Shown: piece by piece, positions 12,659-21,955 of the stretch
How positions within the stretch are numbered: position 1 is the first letter of the stretch
Layout: the number at the start of each line of letters is the position of its first letter
Assembly (NCBI GenBank): GCA_023667845.1
Contig: JAMPIU010000073.1
Coordinates: 124,001-188,000 of the forward strand
Direction of reading: 5' to 3'
DNA length: 64,000 nt
Source: Dehalobacter sp.
GTDB lineage: Bacteria > Bacillota > Desulfitobacteriia > Desulfitobacteriales > Syntrophobotulaceae
Made by a program: the position numbers and the translations under genes
Notes under the pieces: generated by a model
Told to the model about the DNA's origin: nothing
Seen by the model: the letters and a program-made list of their open reading frames with translations, nothing else
Database searches by the model: none

Positions 12659-13001
12659 GATATGATCCCTTTCTTTCTTTGCTGATTTCAGATACCTAGT
12701 ACCATGTCAATCAATCCGTATCTTCTCATGCACGTATCAAATTTTTGCCTTTTACGTAATTCTACCCTAGGGAGTTGGGGAAGACAATCTTTTCTATAAA
12801 AAAAGACCATTTCCAGGCAATATTGGAGCAGCGCCATACCTTCAAAATTTTTCCATTATTTGACGTAATCGGACATTTTAACCCTCTTGACGCCCGACAA
12901 CTTACAATGCTATGATTGGTTGGCAGTATAATTTTTAGCGTCGCTATTTTGTATGATATGGAGGTTTTTTCTGTAATTAGCATTTGAAAGGGGGGCTAAA
13001 T
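12659..13001. promoter_or_regulatory. Divergent control region between the BusR-like gene and eam
   Basis: 343 bases. On the plus strand TTGACG (12887-12892), an 18-base spacer and TATGAT (12911-12916) form a good promoter for eam. A second TATAAT-like box is at 12927-12932. On the minus strand TTGACATGGTACT (12698-12710) repeats the -35 region of the nnr promoter. TTTACGTAA and TTTGACGTAA at about 12750 and 12860 are possible operator pieces. I see no perfect dyad. Confidence 0.5.
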
Positions 13002-14264
13002 ATGGCAATCGAGCTATATAGACCGCATCGTGATTATCACTATTTTTCTATTAAACGTACCGAAGAATTAAAGCAGCGGATCGAACCCTATCTGCAAAAA
13101 GCTAATCAGATACCTGCCGGACTTAATCTGACAGATTTATATTCTGCCCAAAAGGAAAGGATCCTCCAATACTTCGGGGCAACCCAGGAAATTTGGGATG
13201 ACTGGCGGTGGCAAATGAGCCACAGGATTACGGATGTCAACACGCTGGATTCTCTTTTTCCGTTAACTGATGCTCAAAAAAATGAGATCGCAACAGTCGG
13301 CCGGATATACCGCTGGGCTGTATCACCGTATTACCTCAGTTTAATGGATTTTAGCAACCCTGAAGACCCCATCCTTCTGCAGGGAATACCCAAAATAGAA
13401 GAGCTGTTTGATAAAAGCGGAGAAGAAGATCCAATGGGAGAAGCCTTAACCTCCCCCGCTCCTTGTATCACCAGACGCTATCCGGACCGCTTGATCATTA
13501 ATGTTACCAACATGTGCGGCATGTACTGCCGTCACTGCCAACGCCGGCGCAATATCGGCGAAACAGACGGACACAAGGAAAAAGAAGACCTGAAAGCCGC
13601 GCTGGATTATATCCGTGAGAACCCAGAAATCCGGGATGTGCTGATCACAGGCGGGGATGCGTTTCTTTTAAGTGACCAGACCATCGAATGGCTGCTTGCT
13701 GAACTTCATAGTATTCCGCATGTTGAAATAAAACGCCTTGGAACCAGGGTCCCTGTAACCCTGCCAATGCGGATTACCGATGAACTTCTAGCCATACTTG
13801 CCAAATATCCGCCAATCTATATCAATACCCAATTTAATCATCCGAAAGAAGTAACCCTGGAAGCCAAAAAGGCTGCAGATAGGCTTGTTTCAGCCGGTGT
13901 TGTGCTTGGGAACCAGGCCGTACTGCTCAAAGGCATCAATACAGACCCGGATGTCATGAAGAAAATGAATCAGGAATTACTGAAAATCCGTGTCCGTCCC
14001 TACTATATCTTTCACGCCAAAAACGTCAAAGGCACCCGGCATTTTATTCCGTCCATTCAGGAAGGTCTGGCCGTGATGGAAGCGCTCAGAGGCTTCACCT
14101 CCGGTCTGGCCGTTCCGACCTATATTATCAATGCACCAAAAGGAGGCGGCAAAACCCCGCTCCTCCCCCAATATCTTCTTTCCCTCGATGAGCACCAGGC
14201 TATTTTGAAGACATGGGAAGGGAAAATTGTTTATTATGAGAATCATTGCGCTGATGAAGGCTAA
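13002..14264 (+). CDS. eam: Glutamate 2,3-aminomutase (lysine 2,3-aminomutase family)
   Basis: Radical-SAM, PLP-dependent enzyme moving the amino group of glutamate from C2 to C3 to give beta-glutamate, a compatible solute. 420 residues from the ATG at 13002, which has a strong GAAAGGGGGG site. The cluster motif is CGMYCRHC. In lysine 2,3-aminomutase two aspartates 37 residues apart hold the substrate's epsilon-amino group. Here they are K340 (in YIFHAKN) and N377 (in YIINAPKGGG), the same Lys/Asn pair, 37 apart, reported for the clostridial glutamate enzyme. That substrate assignment rests on recall of the family. Divergent from the BusR-like regulator. Confidence 0.87.
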   Translation: MAIELYRPHRDYHYFSIKRTEELKQRIEPYLQKANQIPAGLNLTDLYSAQKERILQYFGATQEIWDDWRWQMSHRITDVNTLDSLFPLTDAQKNEIATVGRIYRWAVSPYYLSLMDFSNPEDPILLQGIPKIEELFDKSGEEDPMGEALTSPAPCITRRYPDRLIINVTNMCGMYCRHCQRRRNIGETDGHKEKEDLKAALDYIRENPEIRDVLITGGDAFLLSDQTIEWLLAELHSIPHVEIKRLGTRVPVTLPMRITDELLAILAKYPPIYINTQFNHPKEVTLEAKKAADRLVSAGVVLGNQAVLLKGINTDPDVMKKMNQELLKIRVRPYYIFHAKNVKGTRHFIPSIQEGLAVMEALRGFTSGLAVPTYIINAPKGGGKTPLLPQYLLSLDEHQAILKTWEGKIVYYENHCADEG

Positions 14265-14275
14265 GTTAACCGCAT

Positions 14276-15208
14276 TTACCAGGTTAACGGAATTTTGGTG
14301 TTATGATGGATTCCTTGAAAGCTTCCTCTTCGTTCCATCTCTTGGTCGATACCGTTTAAGACTTCCCATTTACGTGGGGTCCACATTGGGGCAATGACAT
14401 CATTGAGAGGTCCGTCGCCCATAAGTCTGTGGATGATCATATTGGGAGGAAGAATCTCCAGGATATTGGCTACGAGATCTATATATTGTTCCATTGAAAG
14501 CAGTTGAAGACTCCCCTGGCTGTAGAGATCAGCAAGCGGAGTCCCTCTTAAAATATGAAGTGAATGAATCTTTATACCCTGTATCGGGATTTGACTGATC
14601 ACCTGTGCTGTCCTGAACATTTCCTCCTGGCTTTCACAGGGAAGCCCCATGATGATATGGGTACATACCCGGATATTCCTTTGTCTGAGCTTATTTACAC
14701 CCTCCAGAAAACAGTTGAAATCATGTCCCCTGTTCAGCCAGTCCAAGGTTTTGTTATGAACAGACTGCAAACCCAGTTCTACCCATAGATAGGTCTGTTT
14801 ATTCAGGTCTTCCAGAACATCAAGGATTGCTTCGTTCAGACAGTCCGGTCTGGTCGAAACGGATATGCCGACGACATCTTCCAGCGCCAACGCTTCCCGG
14901 TATAAATTTTCCAGATAATCTTCAGGACCATACGTCGCAGAAAACGATTGAAAATAAGCAATATATTTTGCTTTTGGCCATTTTTTCAAAGTCCTTTCCC
15001 GAACCTGGTTAAACTGTTCGCGAATGGACAGCCCTCTTTGCCCTGCAAAATCGCCGGAACCTTTTTCACTGCAAAATATACAGCCCCCGTCACTTACCGT
15101 CCCATCCCGGTTCGGGCAGCTGAGACCTGCATCCAAAGATACTTTGATGACTTTTTCGCCAAAAAATCCGCGGAAATGTTCATTTAATGTATAATAGCGT
15201 TTGTTCAT
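14276..15208 (-). CDS. TIGR01212/YtqA-type radical SAM protein
   Basis: 310 residues. Near the N-terminus are the paired cysteines of this family, CPNRDG and CIFCSEKGSGDF, giving the radical-SAM cluster. HIIMGLPCES and IKIHSLHILRGTPL are typical downstream motifs. The family's function is not established to my knowledge; a tRNA or translation-linked role has been suggested for relatives. I use the ATG at 15208 (starting MNKRYYTLNEHF). A TTG 18 bases upstream is possible. Convergent with eam, 11 bases apart. Confidence 0.85.
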   Translation of the reverse strand: MNKRYYTLNEHFRGFFGEKVIKVSLDAGLSCPNRDGTVSDGGCIFCSEKGSGDFAGQRGLSIREQFNQVRERTLKKWPKAKYIAYFQSFSATYGPEDYLENLYREALALEDVVGISVSTRPDCLNEAILDVLEDLNKQTYLWVELGLQSVHNKTLDWLNRGHDFNCFLEGVNKLRQRNIRVCTHIIMGLPCESQEEMFRTAQVISQIPIQGIKIHSLHILRGTPLADLYSQGSLQLLSMEQYIDLVANILEILPPNMIIHRLMGDGPLNDVIAPMWTPRKWEVLNGIDQEMERRGSFQGIHHNTKIPLTW

Positions 15209-15399
15209 GTTCAACCCCGGTTTCAACGTGCAATATCGTATCTCTTTTGCTAGGCCATGTGTTAAATAAGTCTCTGTATCATAGACTTGTCTTGTGTCAT
15301 ATGTACTTTTGGTCTTTTCCTGTATCCTATTATAGCTTTAGTTGGTCTGAAACAAAACAACAACGGCGAAGAAACCTGTAATTTCTCCATATAAAGCCA

Positions 15400-15457
15400 G
15401 AAACCGGAATCAAATGTATTTCCAGCCTAGCGGTGGCATACATCTGGACTCCGGTCT
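15400..15457 (-). other. Long imperfect hairpin downstream of amtB
   Basis: In the 320-base gap between amtB and the YtqA-like gene. AAACCGGAATCAAATGTAT (15401-15419) pairs imperfectly with ATACATCTGGACTCCGGTCT (15437-15456), about 17 pairs. No long T-run follows, so it may be a weak terminator or an mRNA 3' stabiliser for amtB. The rest of the gap holds nothing I recognise. Confidence 0.45.
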
Positions 15458-15528
15458 CATTTATCTTCATAAGCTTACATCTGCATATCATACTTTAGGT
15501 CTGCACTTATAACGCAATCTTGTTGCTT

Positions 15529-16791
15529 CTATAAATTATAGATCGAATTTGCTGTTAATCCTTCAAAATCGGGATAAGCACTTTCTCCGTGTTGGGTTGT
15601 ATCAAGACCGCTGACCTGTTCAGCGTCTGTAGCTGTGAGTGGAGTGATCGCTCCGATGACTTTCAGTAGGATAAACGTTACCAGACCTGCGTATATATAC
15701 GTTGCCAGTACTGCGATGAGCTGTATGCCGACTTGATGGAACTCACCAGTGTAGAACAGGCCGTCTTTGCCGAGAGGGTTAACTGCGGTTGTGCAGAAGA
15801 TGCCTGTCGCCAGAGCTCCCCAGGTTCCGCCGATTCCGTGGATGCCAAAGGCATCCAGCGCGTCGTCATAACCAAGCTTATCTTTAAGGATTGCAACTGC
15901 AAAGTAGCATAATCCGCCGGCTCCAAGGCCGATTACCATTGCGGAAGCATTTGTTACATAGGCACAAGCAGGTGTTATGGCTACCAGTCCGGCAACAGCT
16001 CCGGAAATTGCCCCAAGGACAGTAGGCTTCCCACGGTGCAGTTTTTCTGCAACGACCCAGCCCAAAAGCCCTAAGGCAGCTGCAATAAATGTGGTTACAA
16101 AAGCGATTACTGCAATTCCATCAGCCGCCAGTTCACTGCCTGCATTAAAGCCAAACCAGCCAAACCATAGCAGGGCGCCGCCCAGAATCACGTAAGGAAT
16201 ATTATGCGGAATAGTCGGATCTGTGGACTTATTGATGCGTTTTCCAATCACAAGTGCTGCGATCAGACCGGAGAAACCTGAACTGATATGAACAACAGTA
16301 CCGCCGGCAAAATCAAGTGCACCTAAATTTCCAAGCCAGCCGCCGCCCCATACCCAGTGCGCGATCGGAACGTATACCAGTAAACTCCAGAAACTCATCA
16401 GCAAAACAAATGCGGGAAAACGTAAGCGTTCGGCTGTTGCCCCAGTCATCAAGGCCGGTGTCAGGATTGCGAACATCATTTGGAAGACCATGAAAAGCAG
16501 ATGCGGAATCGTAGCGCCTTCAGTTCTCGGCTCCAGCCCTACGCCCTTCAGCATCAGATGGTCGAGGCCTCCAATGACTGAACCGATATCCGGCCCAAAA
16601 GCAAGCGAATAACCTAAAACTACCCAGATAAGTGTTACAACACCCATCGCAATAATACTTTGCATCATCATGGATAAAACATGACGTTTTTTAACCAGTC
16701 CTCCGTAAAAAAAGGCCAGACCGGGTGTCATTAACATAACAAGTGCGGTGGAAATAATCATAAAACCAATATCCCCAGTTGTGTAATTCAT
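15529..16791 (-). CDS. amtB: Ammonium transporter Amt/MEP/Rh
   Basis: Eleven-helix ammonium channel of 420 residues. The N-terminus MLMTPGLAFFYGGLVKK, the SFWSLLVYVPIAHWVWGGGWL helix with the pore region, DFAGGTVVHISSG and the later FGIHGIGGTWGAL with the second pore histidine are all present. No glnK or PII gene is adjacent, which is unusual for amtB. The surrounding genes (GS, GDH, GOGAT) fit a nitrogen-assimilation neighbourhood. Confidence 0.95.
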   Translation of the reverse strand: MNYTTGDIGFMIISTALVMLMTPGLAFFYGGLVKKRHVLSMMMQSIIAMGVVTLIWVVLGYSLAFGPDIGSVIGGLDHLMLKGVGLEPRTEGATIPHLLFMVFQMMFAILTPALMTGATAERLRFPAFVLLMSFWSLLVYVPIAHWVWGGGWLGNLGALDFAGGTVVHISSGFSGLIAALVIGKRINKSTDPTIPHNIPYVILGGALLWFGWFGFNAGSELAADGIAVIAFVTTFIAAALGLLGWVVAEKLHRGKPTVLGAISGAVAGLVAITPACAYVTNASAMVIGLGAGGLCYFAVAILKDKLGYDDALDAFGIHGIGGTWGALATGIFCTTAVNPLGKDGLFYTGEFHQVGIQLIAVLATYIYAGLVTFILLKVIGAITPLTATDAEQVSGLDTTQHGESAYPDFEGLTANSIYNL

Positions 16792-16881
16792 TTTCTTCTC
16801 CTCCTTAGTTTTCTTGATGTATTTCTTATAGATTTATAGATAGCTTGATACAAGTCTTTAGCCGCGCGCCGATTGACTAAT

Positions 16882-16919
16882 AAAAAAAGCCTCAAAAAAG
16901 TATTGCACTTTTTTGAGGC
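16882..16919 (-). terminator. Rho-independent terminator upstream of amtB
   Basis: GCCTCAAAAAAGT (16889-16901) and ACTTTTTTGAGGC (16907-16919) form a perfect 13-bp stem, with seven Ts after it on the minus strand. It ends the amr operon. As it precedes amtB on the same strand it could also act as a leader attenuator. Confidence 0.85.
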
Positions 16920-17077
16920 CCCGTTGCCTGATTGACTTGCGTATAACAAACGATCTATCTGTACTATATTACCCGGTAAACAATCTGTAAAGAGGTTTTT
17001 CGTTTAAATAATGTATACATTTCTGTATACATTCTTCAATATTACGCATACCTGGTTAATCCTAAACCTGTCATTGG

Positions 17078-18034
17078 TCATAAGAGTCCAACTCCCCAGA
17101 TATCCCGGCCACAGTGCCCGCATTTCCCTTCCGTGGTTTTAACGGTCACCCGCATGTCTCTGGTAATAACCTCCTGACCGCATTGCGGACAATAGGTTGT
17201 GTTGCCTCCTGCCATATTCCCGAGGTACACATAGGGCAGGGTTTCTTTGGCCAACCTCCATAGTTTCCTCAGTTTCTTTTCATCGGTTGCCGGTATTTTG
17301 CTTTTATGCATTGGATGATATTTGCTCAAATGCCACGCCAGCGGAGTATTTAAACCGGACAGCCATTTGGCCAGCGCCTCAATTTCCTGCGGATTGTCAT
17401 TCAAGTTCGGGATAACAAGCGTTGTGATCTCGGTATGAACGTTTGACACCAGCGTTTCAACTGTTTTTAACACCCACTCCAGTTTCCCTCCGGTGTATTT
17501 CTCGTAGAATTCCGGGGTGAACCCTTTAATATCAATATTGACCGCATCGATGTAAGGGATTAGATATTCGAGGTATTTCTGTTCGATAATCCCATTGGAT
17601 ACCAGGACGACCTTTCCTCCCCGCTCTTTAACCAGCGGAGCTGTCTCCATGATCATTTCGTACCAGACCAGAGGCTCCGTATACGTAAAGCAAATCCCGA
17701 TGGACTGGTCTTCCGCGGCCATTTCCGTCAGCTGCTTCGGGGGAATCTGGCGGCCCTGCTCATATTTTTGGGAGATCTCATGGTTCTGGCAGAAGAAGCA
17801 GTGCAGGTTGCAGCCATAGCCGCCGACAGAGAATATCCGGCTTCCCGGATAGAAATGATAAAGCGGTTTCTTCTCCACAGGATCAAGATGAAACGCAGCG
17901 ACTTCAGCAAAAGTCAGCGGTATGATTTCACCGTTCCGACACCCTCTGACCTTACAGAATCCGGACTGGCCTTCTTTGAGTTTACAGTGATGCGGACATA
18001 GCGGACATTCAGAAAATCCTGTCATATGCTTCAT
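17078..18034 (-). CDS. amrS: AmmeMemoRadiSam system radical SAM enzyme
   Basis: PflA-like radical-SAM protein of 318 residues. An N-terminal zinc-ribbon-like CPLCPHHC plus CKVRGC is followed by the cluster motif CNLHCFFCQNHEIS. The C-terminus has a second ribbon (CPQCG and CGHCGRDIWG). This matches the radical-SAM member of the AmmeMemoRadiSam system, whose substrate I do not know. ATG at 18034 or 18025; GAGGG favours the latter. It lies 12 bases after its partner gene. Confidence 0.88.
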   Translation of the reverse strand: MKHMTGFSECPLCPHHCKLKEGQSGFCKVRGCRNGEIIPLTFAEVAAFHLDPVEKKPLYHFYPGSRIFSVGGYGCNLHCFFCQNHEISQKYEQGRQIPPKQLTEMAAEDQSIGICFTYTEPLVWYEMIMETAPLVKERGGKVVLVSNGIIEQKYLEYLIPYIDAVNIDIKGFTPEFYEKYTGGKLEWVLKTVETLVSNVHTEITTLVIPNLNDNPQEIEALAKWLSGLNTPLAWHLSKYHPMHKSKIPATDEKKLRKLWRLAKETLPYVYLGNMAGGNTTYCPQCGQEVITRDMRVTVKTTEGKCGHCGRDIWGVGLL

Positions 18035-18046
18035 CCCTCTTTCCTG

Positions 18047-19309
18047 TTATTCAAAAAAACGTTCAACTTCAAAACGCCAGAGCTCGACTTCCTCCTCCGG
18101 ATCAATACCAGCTTTCTGTTTGGCTATTCCGACCTGTTCCTCAACCGTATCAATCCCTTCAAGATGAGGCAGCAACAACCCGACCTTTCCACCGCGGCGT
18201 ACAACTACCCCGTAACGCTGAGGATCCAGATCTTCGGGCCCAGTAATCTTCTCCGTGTCTCCAAGAACATCGACAGATACAGATATTAAGGGCAGTTCTT
18301 CCGCTTGGATCGGCCAAAAGCGTGGATCCTGGGTACCTGCTGCTATCGCGTTATGTCTAATTTCTGAAGCCAGGTTTTCTCTTACCGGTTGGATCGTACC
18401 AATGCAGCCCCGCAATGCCCCATCCTTTTTAAGGGAAACAAAGCAGCCTTTCTTTTCTTTCAGCAGAGGGTCTCCAGGAATATTTAACCTGTCAAAAGGC
18501 GGGGATGTAAGATAGTAAGTCAGACATTCCCTAGCATAGCCGGCAATCGGTGAAGAACGGAATATCTCAGCAATGAGGTAACCTACCCCAAACGGTCCTT
18601 CATAGGAGAGAACCTTAATCGCACCTTCTCTCGCCCCGAGTGCAAACAGCAGGGAATGATAGCCGCACTGGCCCGCTTCATCCAAAAGACTGGCGGGAAT
18701 CCCCCTGAGCAGTGTTGTATCTCTTTTCAATCCTTTGACTATAAGCTGGTCCAGTTTGGGGCCTGAAGGGTGGAATCCATAAGGTCCGTCTTCTTTGAGC
18801 CGGTGGGAAAGGTCACCGCTTGCAAGCAAGGCGCAGCGTTCAGCTGCATCATTTAAAATTTGGCCGACTTTTTTTCCGTAATGTTCCGGACGGCTCATCG
18901 GCATGCTTAAGACAACAATCTTCCCGGACCATCCGGCTTGATGGAGAAAATAAAGCGGAATGAGTGAACCATGATCAAGCTCTGCCCGGACAGGAAAAGC
19001 ATCAGGAATCTCTTCCCTAATGGTCTCCACGAGTTGCTGATCTGTTTCAAAGCTTAAGCTAACCTGGCCTGCCCCAAAACGGCTGAAACTCCCGGAGAGA
19101 GTGTCTCCGTCTAAGATTACCAAACCCTGCTCAGCCAGCTGCGCATGAGGAGATACAATCAGAACCGTCTGCGTATTCATCCCGATGACTTGCTGAACGA
19201 GCGTCCTATAAGCCTCTGCTGTTTGCTGACAACCTTTTTCTTCACCATGCCCGACCTCAGGCACGAGAATCGGAGGATGAGGAACAAACCCTACATAGAC
19301 AAGACTCAT
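18047..19309 (-). CDS. AmmeMemoRadiSam fusion: LigB/Memo-like domain plus AMMECR1 domain
   Basis: 420 residues combining two of the three components in one chain. Residues 1-250 are a class III extradiol dioxygenase-like (LigB/Memo) fold with VGFVPHPPILVPE, IVSPHA and LLASGDLSHR. Residues about 260-420 are AMMECR1 (GCFVSLKKDGALRGCIGTIQ and later LPLISVSVDVLG). With the adjacent radical-SAM gene this makes a complete two-gene version of a system usually described as three proteins. It is cytoplasmic, with no signal peptide. The biochemical role is unknown to me. Confidence 0.85.
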   Translation of the reverse strand: MSLVYVGFVPHPPILVPEVGHGEEKGCQQTAEAYRTLVQQVIGMNTQTVLIVSPHAQLAEQGLVILDGDTLSGSFSRFGAGQVSLSFETDQQLVETIREEIPDAFPVRAELDHGSLIPLYFLHQAGWSGKIVVLSMPMSRPEHYGKKVGQILNDAAERCALLASGDLSHRLKEDGPYGFHPSGPKLDQLIVKGLKRDTTLLRGIPASLLDEAGQCGYHSLLFALGAREGAIKVLSYEGPFGVGYLIAEIFRSSPIAGYARECLTYYLTSPPFDRLNIPGDPLLKEKKGCFVSLKKDGALRGCIGTIQPVRENLASEIRHNAIAAGTQDPRFWPIQAEELPLISVSVDVLGDTEKITGPEDLDPQRYGVVVRRGGKVGLLLPHLEGIDTVEEQVGIAKQKAGIDPEEEVELWRFEVERFFE

Positions 19310-19733
19310 AGCAATACCCCCTTAGTTTCTAAAGAAAATTTGGCTGACACCAAGCCTTTGGCGATTGATTTTCTCATATCGGTTATTTCATCGGATTTGC
19401 TTCTGTCAATTTACTTCTTTTTGAAGCACTATTTTTTCTTTATATATTTTCTTTTTATATGCATATTTATCCTGCCAATTCATCTGCTGGGCCCGGATTA
19501 ATTATAATCCGGATTATTTCCGGATTATATTTTGTATACATCAGAATAAACACTTGTTATTTCTAAAAAAGTGTGTTAACTTTTTGATATATTTTTATAG
19601 GTAATTTAAGCAAAGATGCTTATTCCTCAACCAAACGCTTTGAGGGTTAAGTTTGTTTTTGCTTTTTTTGCTTTTTGTGGTTATTTATCTATGTACCATT
19701 TAATATCTAAATCTGAAGGGAGATTTCGAAACA
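19310..19733 (+). promoter_or_regulatory. Leader and promoter region of glnN
   Basis: 424 bases without a gene. It contains a cluster of three CCGGATTA motifs (19493-19527), a small hairpin CCTCAA...TTGAGG near 19627-19648 followed by a T-rich run that may be an attenuator, and GAAGGGAG before the glnN ATG. I do not see a known nitrogen riboswitch. Confidence 0.5.
19493..19527. promoter_or_regulatory. Palindromic CCGGATTA cluster upstream of glnN
   Basis: CCGGATTAATTATAATCCGG (19493-19512) is a perfect 20-base palindrome, followed eight bases later by a third CCGGATTA (19520-19527). Looks like a repressor or activator operator. The cognate regulator is not known. Confidence 0.45.
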
Positions 19734-21830
19734 ATGGATATCTTTGCAATGAACGTTTTTAACGATGCCGTCATGAGGGAACGGCTGCCCAAAGCAACCT
19801 ACAAAGCTTTGAAAAAAACAATTGAGGACGGGAAAGCGCTGGATCCCGATGTTGCAGAAATCGTTGCAAATGCAATGAAAGACTGGGCGATCGAAAAAGG
19901 AGCCACCCACTATACCCACTGGTTCCAGCCGATGACAGGACTCACTGCGGAGAAGCATGACTCGTTTATTTCTCCGACTGCCGACGGCAAAGTCATTATG
20001 GAATTTTCCGGTAAAGAACTGATCAAAGGCGAACCCGATGCATCTTCTTTCCCAAGCGGCGGCATTAGAGCCACGTTTGAGGCCAGAGGCTATACTGCCT
20101 GGGACTGCACCTCTCCGGCTTTTGCCAGAGAAGAAAGAAACGGCAACATCACGCTGACAATTCCCACAGTATTCTATTCGTATACCGGTGAAGTTCTCGA
20201 CAAAAAAACGCCGCTTTTGCGTTCTATGGAAGCACTCTCCAAACAAGCAGTAAGATTGTTAAAATTATTTGGCAATACGACAGCAACCCGGGTCATTTCT
20301 ACGGTCGGACCCGAGCAGGAATACTTCCTGATTGATAAAAGTTTTTTTGATGCCAGAATGGATTTAGTCCTTACCGGCAGAACACTCTTTGGCGCTCCGC
20401 CGGCTAAGGGCCAGGAAATGGAAGACCACTACTTCGGCAGCATCAAAGAGCGCATCGCCGCCTTTATGAAAGAATTGAATGAAGAACTCTGGAAGTTGGG
20501 CGTTTTGGCTAAAACGCAGCACAACGAAGTTGCTCCTGGCCAGTTTGAAATTGCCCCAATTTTCTCGACAACCAATGTTGCCACCGACCATAACCAACTG
20601 ATCATGGATAATTTGAAAAAGGTTGCCTTGCATCATGATCTGGTCTGCCTGCTGCATGAGAAACCGTTTGCAGGCGTCAATGGTTCCGGGAAACACAATA
20701 ACTGGTCCATGAGCACTAATGATGGACAGAATCTGCTTGATCCGGGAAGTACCCCGCACGATAATGCTCAGTTCTTAACTTTCCTTTGTGCTGTCATTAA
20801 AGCTGTGGATGAATACTCCGAACTGCTCAGAGTCTCCGCCGCCAACCCTGGAAACGACCACCGTCTCGGTGCGAATGAGGCTCCCCCGGCGATCATTTCC
20901 ATGTTCCTCGGCGACATGCTTTCGGATATTGTCGAACAAATCCAAAACAATGGCGGTGCTGTATCATCCAAACCAAACGGCACTTTGACAGTCGGCGTGT
21001 CCACGCTTCCGGAAATTCCAAAGGATAACTCCGACCGCAACCGGACTTCACCGTTTGCCTTTACCGGAAATAAATTTGAGTTCCGCATGGTTCCTTCCAG
21101 TGCATCTATCGCCGGTCCGAACATGGTCCTAAATACGATTGTCGCTGAAAGTATTTGCCAGATTGCCGATAAGCTTGAAAAGGCTGCCGATTTTAACAGC
21201 GAACTGCAGGCCCTCTTGAAAGAAATTCTGGTCAAACACAATCGTATCATCTTCAATGGCAACAACTATTCCGAAGACTGGATCACTGAAGCAGAAAAAC
21301 GTGGTCTGCCAAACATCAAATCCATGGTGGAAGCTTTGGAGCACTTCATTGATGAGAAAAATGTCAATGCGTTCGAAAAACACGGTGTATTGAGCAAACA
21401 GGAAGTTCATTCCCGTTACGAGATTTTGCTGGAGCAATACAGCAAAACGATCAATATTGAAGCCAAAACGATGATTGATATGGCTAACAGGCTGATTCTT
21501 CCCGCAGCTGCAAAATATGCAGCTGACCTGGCCGGTTCCGTGCAAAGCGTTAAAGCTGCCGTAGCTTCTGCGGACACCTCGGCTCAGGAAGAAGTCATTA
21601 AAGAAGTATCTTCGGCTTTAGGTTCCTTTAAAGCCAAAACTGTGGCTTTGGAAAAAGCTGTTTTGGGCGCGGCTGACGTTGAAGATGTCCATGCCAACGC
21701 GGTTTACTACCGTGATATCGTCTTTGTCGCAATGAATGAATTGAGGATCTATGGGGATAAGCTTGAAACACTTGTTGACGCGGAGCTTTGGCCGCTACCG
21801 ACTTATGTGGAAATGCTGTTCATCATTTAA
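19734..21830 (+). CDS. glnN: Glutamine synthetase type III
   Basis: ATP-dependent synthesis of glutamine from glutamate and ammonium. 698 residues, the length of GSIII, against about 450 for GSI. The GSIII signature [13 protein letters not shown] is present, with [14 protein letters not shown] and [17 protein letters not shown] in the catalytic half and a long C-terminal helical extension. No GSI gene is seen in this window. Single-gene unit with its own leader and a strong terminator. Confidence 0.96.
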   Translation: MDIFAMNVFNDAVMRERLPKATYKALKKTIEDGKALDPDVAEIVANAMKDWAIEKGATHYTHWFQPMTGLTAEKHDSFISPTADGKVIMEFSGKELIKGEPDASSFPSGGIRATFEARGYTAWDCTSPAFAREERNGNITLTIPTVFYSYTGEVLDKKTPLLRSMEALSKQAVRLLKLFGNTTATRVISTVGPEQEYFLIDKSFFDARMDLVLTGRTLFGAPPAKGQEMEDHYFGSIKERIAAFMKELNEELWKLGVLAKTQHNEVAPGQFEIAPIFSTTNVATDHNQLIMDNLKKVALHHDLVCLLHEKPFAGVNGSGKHNNWSMSTNDGQNLLDPGSTPHDNAQFLTFLCAVIKAVDEYSELLRVSAANPGNDHRLGANEAPPAIISMFLGDMLSDIVEQIQNNGGAVSSKPNGTLTVGVSTLPEIPKDNSDRNRTSPFAFTGNKFEFRMVPSSASIAGPNMVLNTIVAESICQIADKLEKAADFNSELQALLKEILVKHNRIIFNGNNYSEDWITEAEKRGLPNIKSMVEALEHFIDEKNVNAFEKHGVLSKQEVHSRYEILLEQYSKTINIEAKTMIDMANRLILPAAAKYAADLAGSVQSVKAAVASADTSAQEEVIKEVSSALGSFKAKTVALEKAVLGAADVEDVHANAVYYRDIVFVAMNELRIYGDKLETLVDAELWPLPTYVEMLFII

Positions 21831-21850
21831 TCCATACCCTTCAGAAAAAT

Positions 21851-21890
21851 AGCAGAGGAGAGGGCACCGGCCCTCTCCTCTGCTATTTTA
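21851..21890 (+). terminator. Terminator of glnN
   Basis: GCAGAGGAGAGGGC pairs with GCCCTCTCCTCTGC around a short loop, then TATTTTATT. Stable 14-bp stem. Confidence 0.9.
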
Positions 21891-21955
21891 TTACATTCTC
21901 ATCGTCATTTTCCTATCCCTCACCAGCTTTGCAGACCATTTACTGTTTTGAGTTC

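Noticed and set aside
13002-14264. Lysine 2,3-aminomutase (KamA)
   Set aside because: The two substrate-binding aspartates are replaced by Lys340 and Asn377, and no lysine-fermentation genes are nearby.
19707-20246. 179-codon open frame opposite glnN
   Set aside because: Antisense shadow of a strongly conserved coding region.
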